Source: Peptococcaceae bacterium UBA4068 | Lineage (GTDB): Bacteria > Bacillota > Dehalobacteriia > UBA4068 | Assembly (NCBI GenBank): GCA_002382665.1 | Contig: DFZA01000007.1 | Span: forward strand, 152,538-216,537 | Length of the DNA stretch: 64,000 nt | Reading direction: 5' to 3' | Part shown: positions 34,794-44,432 of the stretch, one piece after another | Position numbering within the stretch: position 1 is the first letter of the stretch | How the letters are laid out: every line of letters starts with the position of its first letter | Made by a program: the position numbers and the translations under genes | Notes under the pieces: generated by a model | The model's input: only the letters and a program-made list of their open reading frames with translations | What the model was told of the DNA's origin: nothing | The model's database searches: none

Positions 34794-35481
34794 TAGTATA
34801 GCCAACCCCCCAAACAGTTTTGACAAACTTCGGTTTTCGGCTCGGTTCGTGCATTTTTTCCCGTAGCCGTGCGATATGAGCCATGACAGTGTTATTATTA
34901 TCAAGATACTTTTCGCCCCATACGGCCTCGAACAATTCCTCCGATGAGACAACCTTGCAGCGGTGTTCGCAAAGATACCAGAGAATATTGAATTCAATTG
35001 GCGTAAGTAGCAGTTCTTTCCCGTACAACGTACATTTATGGCTGTCCTGACAAATATAAAGGCCGGCAAAATCATATTCATGGCTTTCCGTCGGAGCAGC
35101 GTTTGAAGTATTGTACCTCGTATAGCGCCGCAGCTGTGTTTTCACACGAGCTACCAATTCCAGCGGGTTAAACGGTTTCGTAATGTAGTCATCCGCACCC
35201 AATGTTAGGCCCGTGATTTTGTCTATGTCCTCTACTTTTGCAGTAAGCATGATGATGGGGAATAAGTGATTTTCGCGTATTTTCTGGCAGAGAGTCAAAC
35301 CGCTCATATCTGGTAGCATTACGTCCAGTATAGCAAGACTCAAAGATTCCCGTTCAACACATGCCAGCGCATTCGCGGCATCATAAAACTTGTATACCAT
35401 ATAGTTCTCATTTTGCAGATATACCTCAACTAGGTCGGCAATCTCCCGTTCATCATCAACGATCAGAATTTTATCGTTCAT
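34786..35481 (-). CDS. vanR-like: VanR-like OmpR-family response regulator
   Basis: 231 residues, the VanR length. Receiver domain with Asp 9-10, phospho-Asp 53 (LAILDVMLPDMSGLT) and TKPFNPLELVARVK; winged helix C-terminal with LLTPIEFNILWYLCEH, SSEELFEAVWGE and FVKTVWGVGYTIE. The N-terminus MNDKILIVDDEREIADLVE and KITGLTLGADDYITKPF are nearly the VanR sequence as I remember it. Natural target would be the van promoter near 2772. RBS GGGGAG; gap to mutS2 only 86 bases. Confidence 0.88.
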   Translation of the reverse strand: MNDKILIVDDEREIADLVEVYLQNENYMVYKFYDAANALACVERESLSLAILDVMLPDMSGLTLCQKIRENHLFPIIMLTAKVEDIDKITGLTLGADDYITKPFNPLELVARVKTQLRRYTRYNTSNAAPTESHEYDFAGLYICQDSHKCTLYGKELLLTPIEFNILWYLCEHRCKVVSSEELFEAVWGEKYLDNNNTVMAHIARLREKMHEPSRKPKFVKTVWGVGYTIE

Positions 35482-35567
35482 ACTCTATTGCTCCCCTATA
35501 ACAAATTCATATGGTTAATCATGCCCCGCCGTAATACTCTGCACACATAGCTTCATCTTACTTTTAA

Positions 35568-37937
35568 TTAGACATCAAGCTCAACAATTGTCGCGCCGAC
35601 ACCACCGTCATTATATTCGCTGTCTTTGTAACTCTTGACCAGTCTGTGGCTTTGCAGATATTCGCGGATACCTTTTCTTAATGCGCCGGTGCCCCGGCCG
35701 TGAATAATCTTCACCTGTCTAGCGCCAGCAATAAAGGAATCGTCAATATATTTATCAAGGACATTAATTGCCTCCAGTACTTCCATACCATGAAGATCAA
35801 TCTCACTTTTTACCGCCAAAGCCTTTTCCATCTGTATCTTGCCGTACCGTCCGCGGCCAAAGTTTTTGGACTTTTCGCCTTTATCCTCTTCAATCAACCT
35901 TATATCACTAAACGGATATTTGAGTTTTAAGGCGCCGACCTGCAATTGCACTTGTCCATCGCTATCGGGTTGTTTCAGAACAACAGCTTCATTATTCAAA
36001 CGCGGTAAAAACACCTTCTCGCCGACCAGTACCTGACGCGGCGCGGCGCCGGCGATTGGCAGTTCGGGCTGTTCCTGTTCCGCTTTTTTCTTGAGCTTTT
36101 TAAGTTCAATCTGCGCTTGTTGATACGATTTTTGCGCAGATGTCACATCGACTGACGCCTGTTTACGTATCTGCTGATATAAATCACTGCATTGATCCAT
36201 AGTCGCCGCCACCAACTGCTGCGCTTGACGGTTAGCCTCAATCAAAGCCTCCGCTCGCTCCCGCTCGTTGAGCTGTTCCTGTTCACGCAAATGCTGGTCC
36301 TTAGTGGCACATTCGGCCAAGGCGGTATCCAACTGCCTTTTTTGTTCGGTTAAATCACGGCGCATATCTTCCAAGTTGGCCAGCATCGCTGTAATCTGCA
36401 CATCTTCTTGGGAAAGAAAAGAAGCGGCCGTATCGACAATACTGTCTTTTAATCCCAAGCGGCGGCTGATCTCAAAGGCATTGCTTTTTCCGGGCACACC
36501 GGTCAGTAGCCGGTATGTCGGCGATAGTGTTGCCAGATCGAATTCCACACTGGCATTGATCGTGGCCGGATTATTGCAGGCGTATGCCTTCAATTCACTA
36601 TAGTGGGTAGTAGCTATCACCTTGGAATGACACTTTTGCAAATATTCAAGTATGGCCATCGCCAACGCCGCGCCTTCGGTTGGATCAGTACCCGCGCCAA
36701 GTTCATCAAGTAGCACTAAGCTTTTTTCGTCGGCATGCGCCAATATCTTGACTATATTGGCCATATGAGAAGAAAAGGTGCTTAAATTCTGCTCAATACT
36801 CTGTTCATCGCCGATATCGGCAAACACCTTACTAAAACAGGAGATTTCGCAGCCGTCTTTTGCCGGAATATGCAGTCCGGCTAACCCCATCAGCGTCAAT
36901 AACCCTACTGTTTTTAGCGTCACTGTTTTACCACCGGTATTAGGCCCGGTAATTATCATTGTAAATATTTTTTTATCAATGGAAACATCGATAGGTACCA
37001 CTTTTTCGGCTATGATTAGAGGATGCCGAGCCTGCACCAACCTGATGACGCCACTGTCGCTGATTTTCGGTGCTATACCCTCCAGAAAATAACTGAATCT
37101 GCCCTTGGCAAAAATAAAGTCAAGCCGCGCCAGCACGGCAATGTTTAATTGCAATTCGGCACTGAAGCCATTTACTACCATTGATAACGCGCGTATAATC
37201 GCGGCAATTTCCTCTTCCTCTTCTCTAGCGGCCTGCTGCAGTTGATTGTTTTGCTCCATGACCGCCAGCGGTTCGATAAATAGTGTCGCTCCCGAAGAGC
37301 TCATGTCATGGACAATACCGGCCACTTGTCCGCGAAATTCCTGCTTTACAGGTACAACATAACGGTTGTCGCGGATGGTCACAATAGGCTCTTGTAACAA
37401 CTTGGCTGTCTGTGGGTTTTTAATCAGGCTGTCCAGCCGTTCTTTGATTCTTTCCGCAGCTTGTCTTTTGCGCCGCCTGATTGAAGCTAATTTATCACTG
37501 GCATTATCGTTGATACTGCCGTCATCGGCAATAGCCTTTTCTACTGCGCTTTCAATTGTTTTAAGAAGTACTAATTCCCTTCCCAGGCCGCAAATAATCG
37601 GATATTTGCCTCTTAATTCGCTTAAAACCTGTTTGCTCTGTCGGGCGGCTCGTGCTGTCGCTGCTATATTGATCAATTCTTCTGTAGTCAATACGCCGCC
37701 AATCTGCAGATGCGCCAGAGAGGGTCTGATATCCCATAATCCGCCAAGTGAAAATAACGGATAAAGCGTCAGAACTGCTGCTGCTTCATCCGTTTCGGCT
37801 AAACGTTCTGTTGCTTCCGCCGCAATGCCGGCCGGCAAGAGATTTTCCGCCATTTCACGCGAGACGGCAAAAGAAGTGTAGGCGGCCAGCTTGGCTAATA
37901 TTTTATCGTACTCTAATCGTAATAAGTTTTTATCCAT
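35568..37937 (-). CDS. mutS2: MutS2 ATPase/endonuclease
   Basis: 789 residues from the ATG at 37937 (CAGGGGAT upstream). MutS-type ATPase with Walker A TGPNTGGKTVTLKT (about 326-339) and STFSSHMANIVKIL, VLLDELGAGTDPTEG; long coiled coil about 500-640 and the C-terminal Smr nuclease domain about 710-789 (IDLHGMEVLEAINVL, IIHGRGTGALRKGI). In Bacillus, MutS2 rescues collided ribosomes or restrains recombination. Typical length. Confidence 0.95.
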   Translation of the reverse strand: MDKNLLRLEYDKILAKLAAYTSFAVSREMAENLLPAGIAAEATERLAETDEAAAVLTLYPLFSLGGLWDIRPSLAHLQIGGVLTTEELINIAATARAARQSKQVLSELRGKYPIICGLGRELVLLKTIESAVEKAIADDGSINDNASDKLASIRRRKRQAAERIKERLDSLIKNPQTAKLLQEPIVTIRDNRYVVPVKQEFRGQVAGIVHDMSSSGATLFIEPLAVMEQNNQLQQAAREEEEEIAAIIRALSMVVNGFSAELQLNIAVLARLDFIFAKGRFSYFLEGIAPKISDSGVIRLVQARHPLIIAEKVVPIDVSIDKKIFTMIITGPNTGGKTVTLKTVGLLTLMGLAGLHIPAKDGCEISCFSKVFADIGDEQSIEQNLSTFSSHMANIVKILAHADEKSLVLLDELGAGTDPTEGAALAMAILEYLQKCHSKVIATTHYSELKAYACNNPATINASVEFDLATLSPTYRLLTGVPGKSNAFEISRRLGLKDSIVDTAASFLSQEDVQITAMLANLEDMRRDLTEQKRQLDTALAECATKDQHLREQEQLNERERAEALIEANRQAQQLVAATMDQCSDLYQQIRKQASVDVTSAQKSYQQAQIELKKLKKKAEQEQPELPIAGAAPRQVLVGEKVFLPRLNNEAVVLKQPDSDGQVQLQVGALKLKYPFSDIRLIEEDKGEKSKNFGRGRYGKIQMEKALAVKSEIDLHGMEVLEAINVLDKYIDDSFIAGARQVKIIHGRGTGALRKGIREYLQSHRLVKSYKDSEYNDGGVGATIVELDV

Positions 37938-37984
37938 ATTTATCCCCTGAACGACATTGACAAACTGTCCCAATTATTTATACT

Positions 37985-38112
37985 ATCAGGCTGTTGAGAA
38001 ACAAGCCAGACTAGGCAGCAGGGATGGCCATCTAGAGAGCGTACTAAAATGTACGTGACCGACGTTGACCATCCCGGCAACAACGTATGGCGCAGTTTAT
38101 GGGCGGCCTGAT
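37985..38112 (-). repeat. Nested hairpin element between U32 peptidase gene and mutS2
   Basis: Outer stem ATCAGGC (37985-37991) / GCCTGAT (38106-38112), middle stem GGGATGG (38021-38027) / CCATCCC (38069-38075), inner stem CGTAC (38040-38044) / GTACG (38051-38055). It looks like one folded unit of 128 bases without coding potential. It could be a dispersed palindromic repeat or an RNA. Confidence 0.5.
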
Positions 38113-38118
38113 GGCAAT

Positions 38119-40596
38119 CTATACGCCTCTATACAACTGTCCTTTAGTATAATCTTTGACTATCTGCTGCAACTTATTCCAGGCCTCATCCTGTCCCCAG
38201 CCGTCATCAGAAACAGCCAGACGGTACAACTCAGTAATTCGTAGCGCCATCTCCCTCTGATATAAACGCAGGTCGAGGCGAATGACATCGACACCGGCTT
38301 TGGATAGCGCCGGAATATCCTCCAGCAAACATAACTGTCGTGAATTGAAGATATGCATGCGGCAGTTTTGATCAAATCGGCAAGGGAAGACATACCCTTT
38401 TTCGTCCCGTAACGCTACCTTGGCACCAACCTTACCCTTGCAAGGAGCGTTGCAAGGAGTATCCTGATCACGCCCGCCACAAGCAGCGCCGAGCAGGCAA
38501 TATTCATTTACCATTAATTCCAAAGCGCCCTGAGCGATTACTTCCTTTTGGGCTTTGCAGCCAATATTTGTTATCTGCGCAAGCGTCAGTTCCGGCGATA
38601 ACGTCAGCCTTTCCAGCTTCTGCTGTTGATAAAATTCCGCCGTCAAGCTGTTAAATATATTGAGGCCGCTGCCGCCATAAAGTGTGCCACGCCAATCCGC
38701 TGCTTTCACCAGCTCAAATTGACCGCAATTCTCAATCAGCAATGACTTTACACCACTTTGCTGCCAGGATTTGATGTTGGTAATCATCTGCTGCGCCGCT
38801 TGTTCGGCAATGATCCGCGGTAAAGCTATAGTAACGTTGTCGTTCAATTCATTTACAAGCTGATCAATATTTAGCATAGGCTGAGGTTTCAGTGGTTCAG
38901 CTGCCAAATAAATATCTTTTATACCTACTTTGCTGCAATCGCGCGCCAAATCAGCATCATCAACCAAAACGGCAATTTGCGGTAATGTTTGCTGCTTCCT
39001 GACTGTTTTTGACTGCTGCGCCACCTGCGAAGATACCGCCAAATTAAATAACCTTTGCTCTACAGGCGGATGGGCGTAAGGCCGATGATGTTGCTGCGTC
39101 AACTGCTCTACCAGCTCACGGCGGCATTTGTTCAGCACCGACGAAGGAAGCATTATTCCATCTTCGAGCTCTCCGTCTATCGAGCCTAGACAAAAGCCGC
39201 TGCCACCCAGCCGCGCTAACTGGCCTTGCACCGCATACCAGTCACTTTCGCTGGTTTTAGCTTTTTCCACTATATAATCACTGTTAACTTGCGCCTTATA
39301 GCCGTCACTATCGATTGCTGAAACTTCCAAAGGAAGGCCAGCGTGCGCTTTGACGATAAAATCGATTTTTTTCTCTGGTAACTGAGCATAGATGGCTTCC
39401 GCCTCATCATTCAGCGGCTTATCGAAGGTCTTAAAAACGCGGTCACTAACGCGCCCGCCGTTGATCGTTATCGACACAGTCTCACCTATCGCTGCAACCT
39501 CAACCTGTTTGCCGCTTACTGTCATCTGTTCGATAGTTTGACCGATACGCCCTCCGCTGCTGACCCAAATTTCAATACCGTCGCCAACTGTTAAAGGCTG
39601 CTCTGTTTTAAATATGATTTTGCCGTTTTCGATAGCACTTATTCGCCCCACAAAAAGGCCGCGGTTATTGGGCCGCTTGTCGCTGATCAATGCAGCGCCG
39701 GGATTGCCAAACCAATAGCCGCTGCATACATCGCGGTTAAATATCTGCAATAATTTGCGGTAATCTTCATCATCGTGATAAATAATCCGCTGTTGGTCAA
39801 GAAGTTGTAGATATTTGCTGTAAATACTGCTAGTCACTGCCACATACTGCGGTTTCTTCATCCGGCCTTCGATCTTCCAAGCCGCAACCCCCAGAGCATG
39901 CAACTGTTCTATATAATGAAAGGCGAACAAATCGCGCGGTGAAAGCAAATAATTACCCTTGTTGTCCAATTCAATCTCGTTTTCAAATTCGTCAACCAAA
40001 GTATACGCCATTCGGCAGGGCTGAGCACAACGACCACGGTTGCCGCTGCGGCCGCCGATCATGCTGCTGAACAAACACTGGCCGGAATAGCAAATGCAAA
40101 GCGCACCGTGAACAAAGATTTCCAGCGCTAAAGAGGTTTTATCTTTGATGGCAGCTATCTGATCCAATGCCAGCTCGCGGGCTAATATGGCTCGTTCCAA
40201 TCCTTGCTCCGCCAAAAAATTAGCTCCGTAGCTGTTATGGATAGTCATTTGCGTGCTGGCATGCAGCGGCAACGCCGGTAAAAGTCTGCGCACCATCATC
40301 ATCAGTCCCGCATCTTGAATTATCAGCGCATCTATACCCTGTGAATAAGCATAATGAACCCACTTTAATGCCTGTTCCATCTCTTCATCCGCAATCAATG
40401 TGTTTACGGTCATATAGACTCTGCAGCCATTAAAATGAGCTATTTTAACTGCTTGGGCAAGCTCCTGTTCGTCAAAATTATCGGCAAACGCCCGCGCGCC
40501 AAACTGCTTGCCGCCAAGGTAGACAGCGTCAGCGCCGCCTACTATCGCCGCCTTCAGCGCTTCCATACTGCCGGCCGGCGCTAATAATTCCGTCAT
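38119..40596 (-). CDS. U32-family peptidase-like protein (RlhA type, long form)
   Basis: 825 residues. N-terminal U32 domain: ELLAPAGSMEALKAAIVGGADAVYLG, HASTQMTIHNSYGANFLAEQG, and the cysteine-rich CICYSGQCLFSSMIGGRSGN, RGRCAQPCR (about 165-195) which probably binds an Fe-S cluster. C-terminal part carries a DUF3656-type and collagenase-associated region. Members of this family hydroxylate rRNA/tRNA (RlhA, TrhP) rather than cleave proteins. RBS GGAG before ATG. Confidence 0.88.
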   Translation of the reverse strand: MTELLAPAGSMEALKAAIVGGADAVYLGGKQFGARAFADNFDEQELAQAVKIAHFNGCRVYMTVNTLIADEEMEQALKWVHYAYSQGIDALIIQDAGLMMMVRRLLPALPLHASTQMTIHNSYGANFLAEQGLERAILARELALDQIAAIKDKTSLALEIFVHGALCICYSGQCLFSSMIGGRSGNRGRCAQPCRMAYTLVDEFENEIELDNKGNYLLSPRDLFAFHYIEQLHALGVAAWKIEGRMKKPQYVAVTSSIYSKYLQLLDQQRIIYHDDEDYRKLLQIFNRDVCSGYWFGNPGAALISDKRPNNRGLFVGRISAIENGKIIFKTEQPLTVGDGIEIWVSSGGRIGQTIEQMTVSGKQVEVAAIGETVSITINGGRVSDRVFKTFDKPLNDEAEAIYAQLPEKKIDFIVKAHAGLPLEVSAIDSDGYKAQVNSDYIVEKAKTSESDWYAVQGQLARLGGSGFCLGSIDGELEDGIMLPSSVLNKCRRELVEQLTQQHHRPYAHPPVEQRLFNLAVSSQVAQQSKTVRKQQTLPQIAVLVDDADLARDCSKVGIKDIYLAAEPLKPQPMLNIDQLVNELNDNVTIALPRIIAEQAAQQMITNIKSWQQSGVKSLLIENCGQFELVKAADWRGTLYGGSGLNIFNSLTAEFYQQQKLERLTLSPELTLAQITNIGCKAQKEVIAQGALELMVNEYCLLGAACGGRDQDTPCNAPCKGKVGAKVALRDEKGYVFPCRFDQNCRMHIFNSRQLCLLEDIPALSKAGVDVIRLDLRLYQREMALRITELYRLAVSDDGWGQDEAWNKLQQIVKDYTKGQLYRGV

Positions 40597-40650
40597 AATA
40601 TTTCTCCTGTCCAGCTTATTTACCGTTCTATATTAACATCTTGCTTATAA

Positions 40651-41604
40651 TTAATCGCGACGATGTCTGATCAGTCCCGATCCGGCAACTACCTCAACGC
40701 CACGTTTTTCAACCTGATCAAGCAGCAAATTCAGACCAAGGCTATCACTGGCCATATGTCCGGCAATCACCAGATTCAAATTCATATCTTTGGCGACATC
40801 TACCATGCCGTCGGTTGCATGCATACAAAGCACCGTGCTGATGCCAGCATCGGAAAGTTTTTCCATAAATTCTTTGGGGCCGCTGGTACCGCCAGTGAAA
40901 TCGACAAACACTTTTCCCACTGTCCTATCTTTTGTCCCCGAGACAATCCGCGGCGGATTATGATTGATTGCCGAAAACCGGTATTCAGGTACTTCTTTGA
41001 GCAATTTAATCAGGTCGCCGATTGTATCAGGCGCTTCATTTCTCATTAAGTTGGTCATGTATTGGGTGACAAGATTATCCGCAGGCGTATGGATGCAGAT
41101 CATGGGAATTCCCAGCAGACGCGCCGAATCAACACTGCGGAAATGATTAACGACGCCAATACTCTTATCAACCTCTTTGATCCGCTGGTCAAGCAAACCC
41201 TCAGCAACATTGGCTAATACTCCGGCTGCGGCCAGGGCGCCGCTTTGCAGTTTCATTACCTCCGGTAAAGCAGCCAAAGCGCCGCCTTCGGGATGATGCG
41301 ACCAGATCAGATCTATATTGACGCCGCGGCTATTGAGCATTGCTACCACCGCAATTTCACCGCTTTCCATATCTACGCCACAGATCAGTTTTTTGATTTC
41401 CCGATCTTGATCGCCAAACAAAATACGGCTGTCGGCATAAGGATTGGTCAAACTCTCGACATCAAAAAATTCCTTCTCATCATCATCCAATTTATCATAT
41501 GTTTTATTTAATTTTGCAAGCTCTTTACGGACAGCTTCCTCTCCGCGCGGATCAGCTGCAATACCACTGGCTATTGCGAGATCATATATTTCTCTAATCT
41601 TCAT
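40651..41604 (-). CDS. Nif3-like dinuclear metal centre protein
   Basis: 317 residues from ATG 41604; a GTG one codon earlier is also possible, both after GGAGATATCTT. NIF3/YbgI family: IWSHHPEGGALA, HTPADNLVTQYMT, VDFTGGTSGPKEFM and AGHMASDSLGLNLLLDQ give the conserved His, Asp and Glu ligands for a dimetal site. Biochemical role of the family is unclear. Confidence 0.82.
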   Translation of the reverse strand: MKIREIYDLAIASGIAADPRGEEAVRKELAKLNKTYDKLDDDEKEFFDVESLTNPYADSRILFGDQDREIKKLICGVDMESGEIAVVAMLNSRGVNIDLIWSHHPEGGALAALPEVMKLQSGALAAAGVLANVAEGLLDQRIKEVDKSIGVVNHFRSVDSARLLGIPMICIHTPADNLVTQYMTNLMRNEAPDTIGDLIKLLKEVPEYRFSAINHNPPRIVSGTKDRTVGKVFVDFTGGTSGPKEFMEKLSDAGISTVLCMHATDGMVDVAKDMNLNLVIAGHMASDSLGLNLLLDQVEKRGVEVVAGSGLIRHRRD

Positions 41605-41636
41605 CACAAGATATCTCCTTTTTAGTAAACTCTTAT

Positions 41637-41659
41637 AAGCCCCCTCAAAAGGGGGCTAA
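41637..41659. terminator. Weak hairpin after zapA
   Basis: Inverted pair agccccc / gggggct with loop tcaaaa downstream of zapA. Lacks a clear T run, so termination is uncertain. Confidence 0.4.
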
Positions 41660-41694
41660 GCATAGCCGTTATAAGAAGAAATAACTTAGGGATT

Positions 41695-41955
41695 CTATTT
41701 TATTTCTCCTCCGATATCTGCTTCAGAAAGCAGCTCCAAATATTCGTCCTGGATACTGAGCAATTCTTCCGCCAATTGCAGCGCAGCCAACACTGCTGCG
41801 CGCTGTGGCGAATAATGCGGCGCTTCCGAGCGTATATGTGCGATCTTATCCGCTACTAAAGTGGCTATTTGTTGCAATCTTTCATCGCTGATGTCGCCGC
41901 AGAGCGTATAGGGCGCGCCATCGATAATCGTTTGCAGCACTATTTCCTCCCGCAT
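41695..41955 (-). CDS. zapA: Cell division protein ZapA
   Basis: 86 residues from the ATG at 41955, which has a perfect AAAGGAGGT site; the open frame extends 13 codons further up without one. ZapA binds FtsZ filaments and promotes Z-ring assembly. Pattern IDGAPYTLCGDISDERLQQIA, then LVADKIAHIRS and the helical AAVLAALQLAEELL. Sits after pheT as in many Firmicutes. Confidence 0.9.
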   Translation of the reverse strand: MREEIVLQTIIDGAPYTLCGDISDERLQQIATLVADKIAHIRSEAPHYSPQRAAVLAALQLAEELLSIQDEYLELLSEADIGGEIK

Positions 41956-42020
41956 TTTTTTACCTCCTTTAACAAAATCAAACAAATCCATCATAATCTA
42001 TATACTATGCATTATCATAT

Positions 42021-44420
42021 CTACTGTCGCAGTTTCAAACCCCATTTTTCTGTCAAACCGGCAACAATCCGCTCAAACGCCGCGTCAATCTCACTGTCAG
42101 TCAGAGTGCGTTCCTTGCTTTGGAAAAGCAGCGAATAAGCCAGACTACGTTGACCAGCCTCGATCGGCGCTCCTTCATATAGATCGAACAACTGCGCATC
42201 CTGTAAATTATTCCCGCCTAAACGCTTGATTTCTTTTTCAATTTCCGCAGCGGGAACATATTTATCACCGATTAAGGCAATATCACGGTTAACCGCCGGA
42301 TAACGGGGTAAATCTTTAGATTGGAGCAATAAATCAGCCAAAGACAATATCAGCCGCAGATCAAGTTCTGCTGCGATTACCGTTCCGTCAACAAGATAAT
42401 TTTCGGCAACCTCGGGATGCAATTCACCGATATAACCGATTGCTTTTTTATTTACTGTTATTGCGGCGCTGCGACCGGGATGAAGAAAACTGTATTCTTC
42501 TCTTTTAAATAATACATTATTTACGCCAGCAGCTTTTAATAAATCTTCGATAATACCTTTGAGATAAAAATAGTCATATTTTTCACCTGCCGACTGCCAT
42601 GAAGAAGGCGCCTGTCCGCACAAAACACAGCACAAGGTCATAATCTCATCCGGCTGAACAGTTTCGTCATGCGGCAAAAACACCCTGCCAAGCTCATATA
42701 TAGCACAGTTATCATTACGCCTGTTTAAATTACGCATTAAACAATGAAGTAATCCCGGTAATAATGACTGCCGCATCACGCTTTGATCTTCATTTATCGG
42801 GTTAAGAATTGCCATGCTCTTGCGCCAATCATCATCCGGCGGTAACTCCAGCCGGTCCGCTTCTTTACTACTGATAAAGCTATAATTAATTGTCTCGGTC
42901 AGACCATGGGCCAGCATTAATTGATTGATTTTACGTAATAATTGCTGTTGCGACGTTCTTTGGCCTTGGGCTGCCGAAGACGGTATCGTTACAGGAACTT
43001 TATCGTAACCTTTAATCCGGGCTATTTCTTCAATTAAGTCTATCTCTAGAGTGATATCCTGACGATAAGTAGGCACTTCAACTAACATATCTTCATTAAC
43101 CATCTCTATCGGAAAGCCCAGTGCGCATATCACTTCTGTTATTTCTGTTTGTGTAAACTGCGTACCTAAAACCTGATTCACTCTTTGCTGACGCAGCTTG
43201 ATTTTCTTAATCGGGGCTGGCTCAATCCGTACGTCGATTGAGCCGCGCGCTGCCTCGCCGTTACAATATTCACAAAGCATCTGCACAGCTCGGCGTGAGG
43301 CAAAATCACAGCCTTCAATATCTACGCCTTTTTCAAATCGCAGCGAAGCCTCGGAGGGAATACCAAGCCTACGTGCAGCACGTCTGATCGGTACTTGCGC
43401 AAAACAGGCGCTTTCAATCAGCACCGACGTCGTTTCCACAGTAACTTCTGTATCCATACCGCCCATCACTCCGGCAATACAAACCGGTTTTTGGCCGTCG
43501 CAAATCAATATTTCTTCACCGCGAAATTGACGCTGCTTACCATCAAGCGTTTGCATCATTTCGTCTTTCAAGGCCTGACGCACTATTATTTTGTGGTCGG
43601 CCAACTTATCATAATCAAAGAAATGTAGCGGCTGACCTGTTTCCAGCATCACAAAATTGCTGATGTCAACAACGCTGTTAATCGGTCTCATGCCGGCGGC
43701 CAGCAAATATTGCTGCATCCAAGCCGGGGACGTACCAACTTCTATATTTTTAACCAGCCGCCCAATATAACGCGGACAAAGCTTGCTGTCCTCGACAATA
43801 ATCGCTGCTTGTTGTGATATGTCTCCGCCGTTTTCACGGTATTGTGGTTGCGGCAGCTTAACGCGTATGCCGGTTAAAGCTGCTGCTTCATGCGCCACAT
43901 TAAGCATGCCCAAGCAATCGTTACGGTTTGGCGTCAGCTCGACCACTATCACCGCGTCGCGCAGGCCCAAAGCATCAGCCAGCTCAACGCCTAAAGGCAA
44001 ATCATCGTCAAGAAGCCAGATGCCCGATGTGCCTTCGGGATCGATACCCAGCTCCGCAGATGAACAAAGCATACCAAAACTATCAATGCCGGCTAATTTA
44101 GCTTTTTTGATCTTGATATCGCCTGGCAGTTTAGCGCCAATCTTGGCCAAAGCTACTTTTCGTCCGACTGCAACATTGGGCGCACCACAAACTATCTGCA
44201 GCATATCACAACCGTCATAAACCTGGCATAAAGTCAGATGATCGCTATTTGCCACCCGTTCGGTGTTTTTAATCTCAGCTACCACCACATTTTCCAGTTC
44301 TGCGCCGCGCCAGACAATCTCGTCCACCTCTAGCCCGGCCATTGTAAAACGCTCTGCCAACTGCTCAGGAGTCAGAGTTATATCTATATACTCTTTTAAC
44401 CAATTATATGAAATCCTCAT
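42021..44420 (-). CDS. pheT: Phenylalanine--tRNA ligase beta subunit
   Basis: 799 residues, normal length. Begins MRISYNWLKEYIDI; EMAP-type tRNA-binding domain about 40-150; B3/B4 editing region with NSVVDISNFVMLETGQPLH; B5 domain about 400-480; C-terminal ferredoxin-fold anticodon-binding domain (LPRYPAVNRDIALI... KWGLKLRQ). Forms the alpha2beta2 enzyme with PheS, which is 12 bases upstream in the same operon. Confidence 0.97.
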   Translation of the reverse strand: MRISYNWLKEYIDITLTPEQLAERFTMAGLEVDEIVWRGAELENVVVAEIKNTERVANSDHLTLCQVYDGCDMLQIVCGAPNVAVGRKVALAKIGAKLPGDIKIKKAKLAGIDSFGMLCSSAELGIDPEGTSGIWLLDDDLPLGVELADALGLRDAVIVVELTPNRNDCLGMLNVAHEAAALTGIRVKLPQPQYRENGGDISQQAAIIVEDSKLCPRYIGRLVKNIEVGTSPAWMQQYLLAAGMRPINSVVDISNFVMLETGQPLHFFDYDKLADHKIIVRQALKDEMMQTLDGKQRQFRGEEILICDGQKPVCIAGVMGGMDTEVTVETTSVLIESACFAQVPIRRAARRLGIPSEASLRFEKGVDIEGCDFASRRAVQMLCEYCNGEAARGSIDVRIEPAPIKKIKLRQQRVNQVLGTQFTQTEITEVICALGFPIEMVNEDMLVEVPTYRQDITLEIDLIEEIARIKGYDKVPVTIPSSAAQGQRTSQQQLLRKINQLMLAHGLTETINYSFISSKEADRLELPPDDDWRKSMAILNPINEDQSVMRQSLLPGLLHCLMRNLNRRNDNCAIYELGRVFLPHDETVQPDEIMTLCCVLCGQAPSSWQSAGEKYDYFYLKGIIEDLLKAAGVNNVLFKREEYSFLHPGRSAAITVNKKAIGYIGELHPEVAENYLVDGTVIAAELDLRLILSLADLLLQSKDLPRYPAVNRDIALIGDKYVPAAEIEKEIKRLGGNNLQDAQLFDLYEGAPIEAGQRSLAYSLLFQSKERTLTDSEIDAAFERIVAGLTEKWGLKLRQ

Positions 44421-44432
44421 TTAAGTCCCCTC

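Noticed and set aside
34794..35081. N-terminal extension of the VanS-like kinase
   Set aside because: It lies wholly within the response-regulator gene in another frame and shows no sensor-kinase character.
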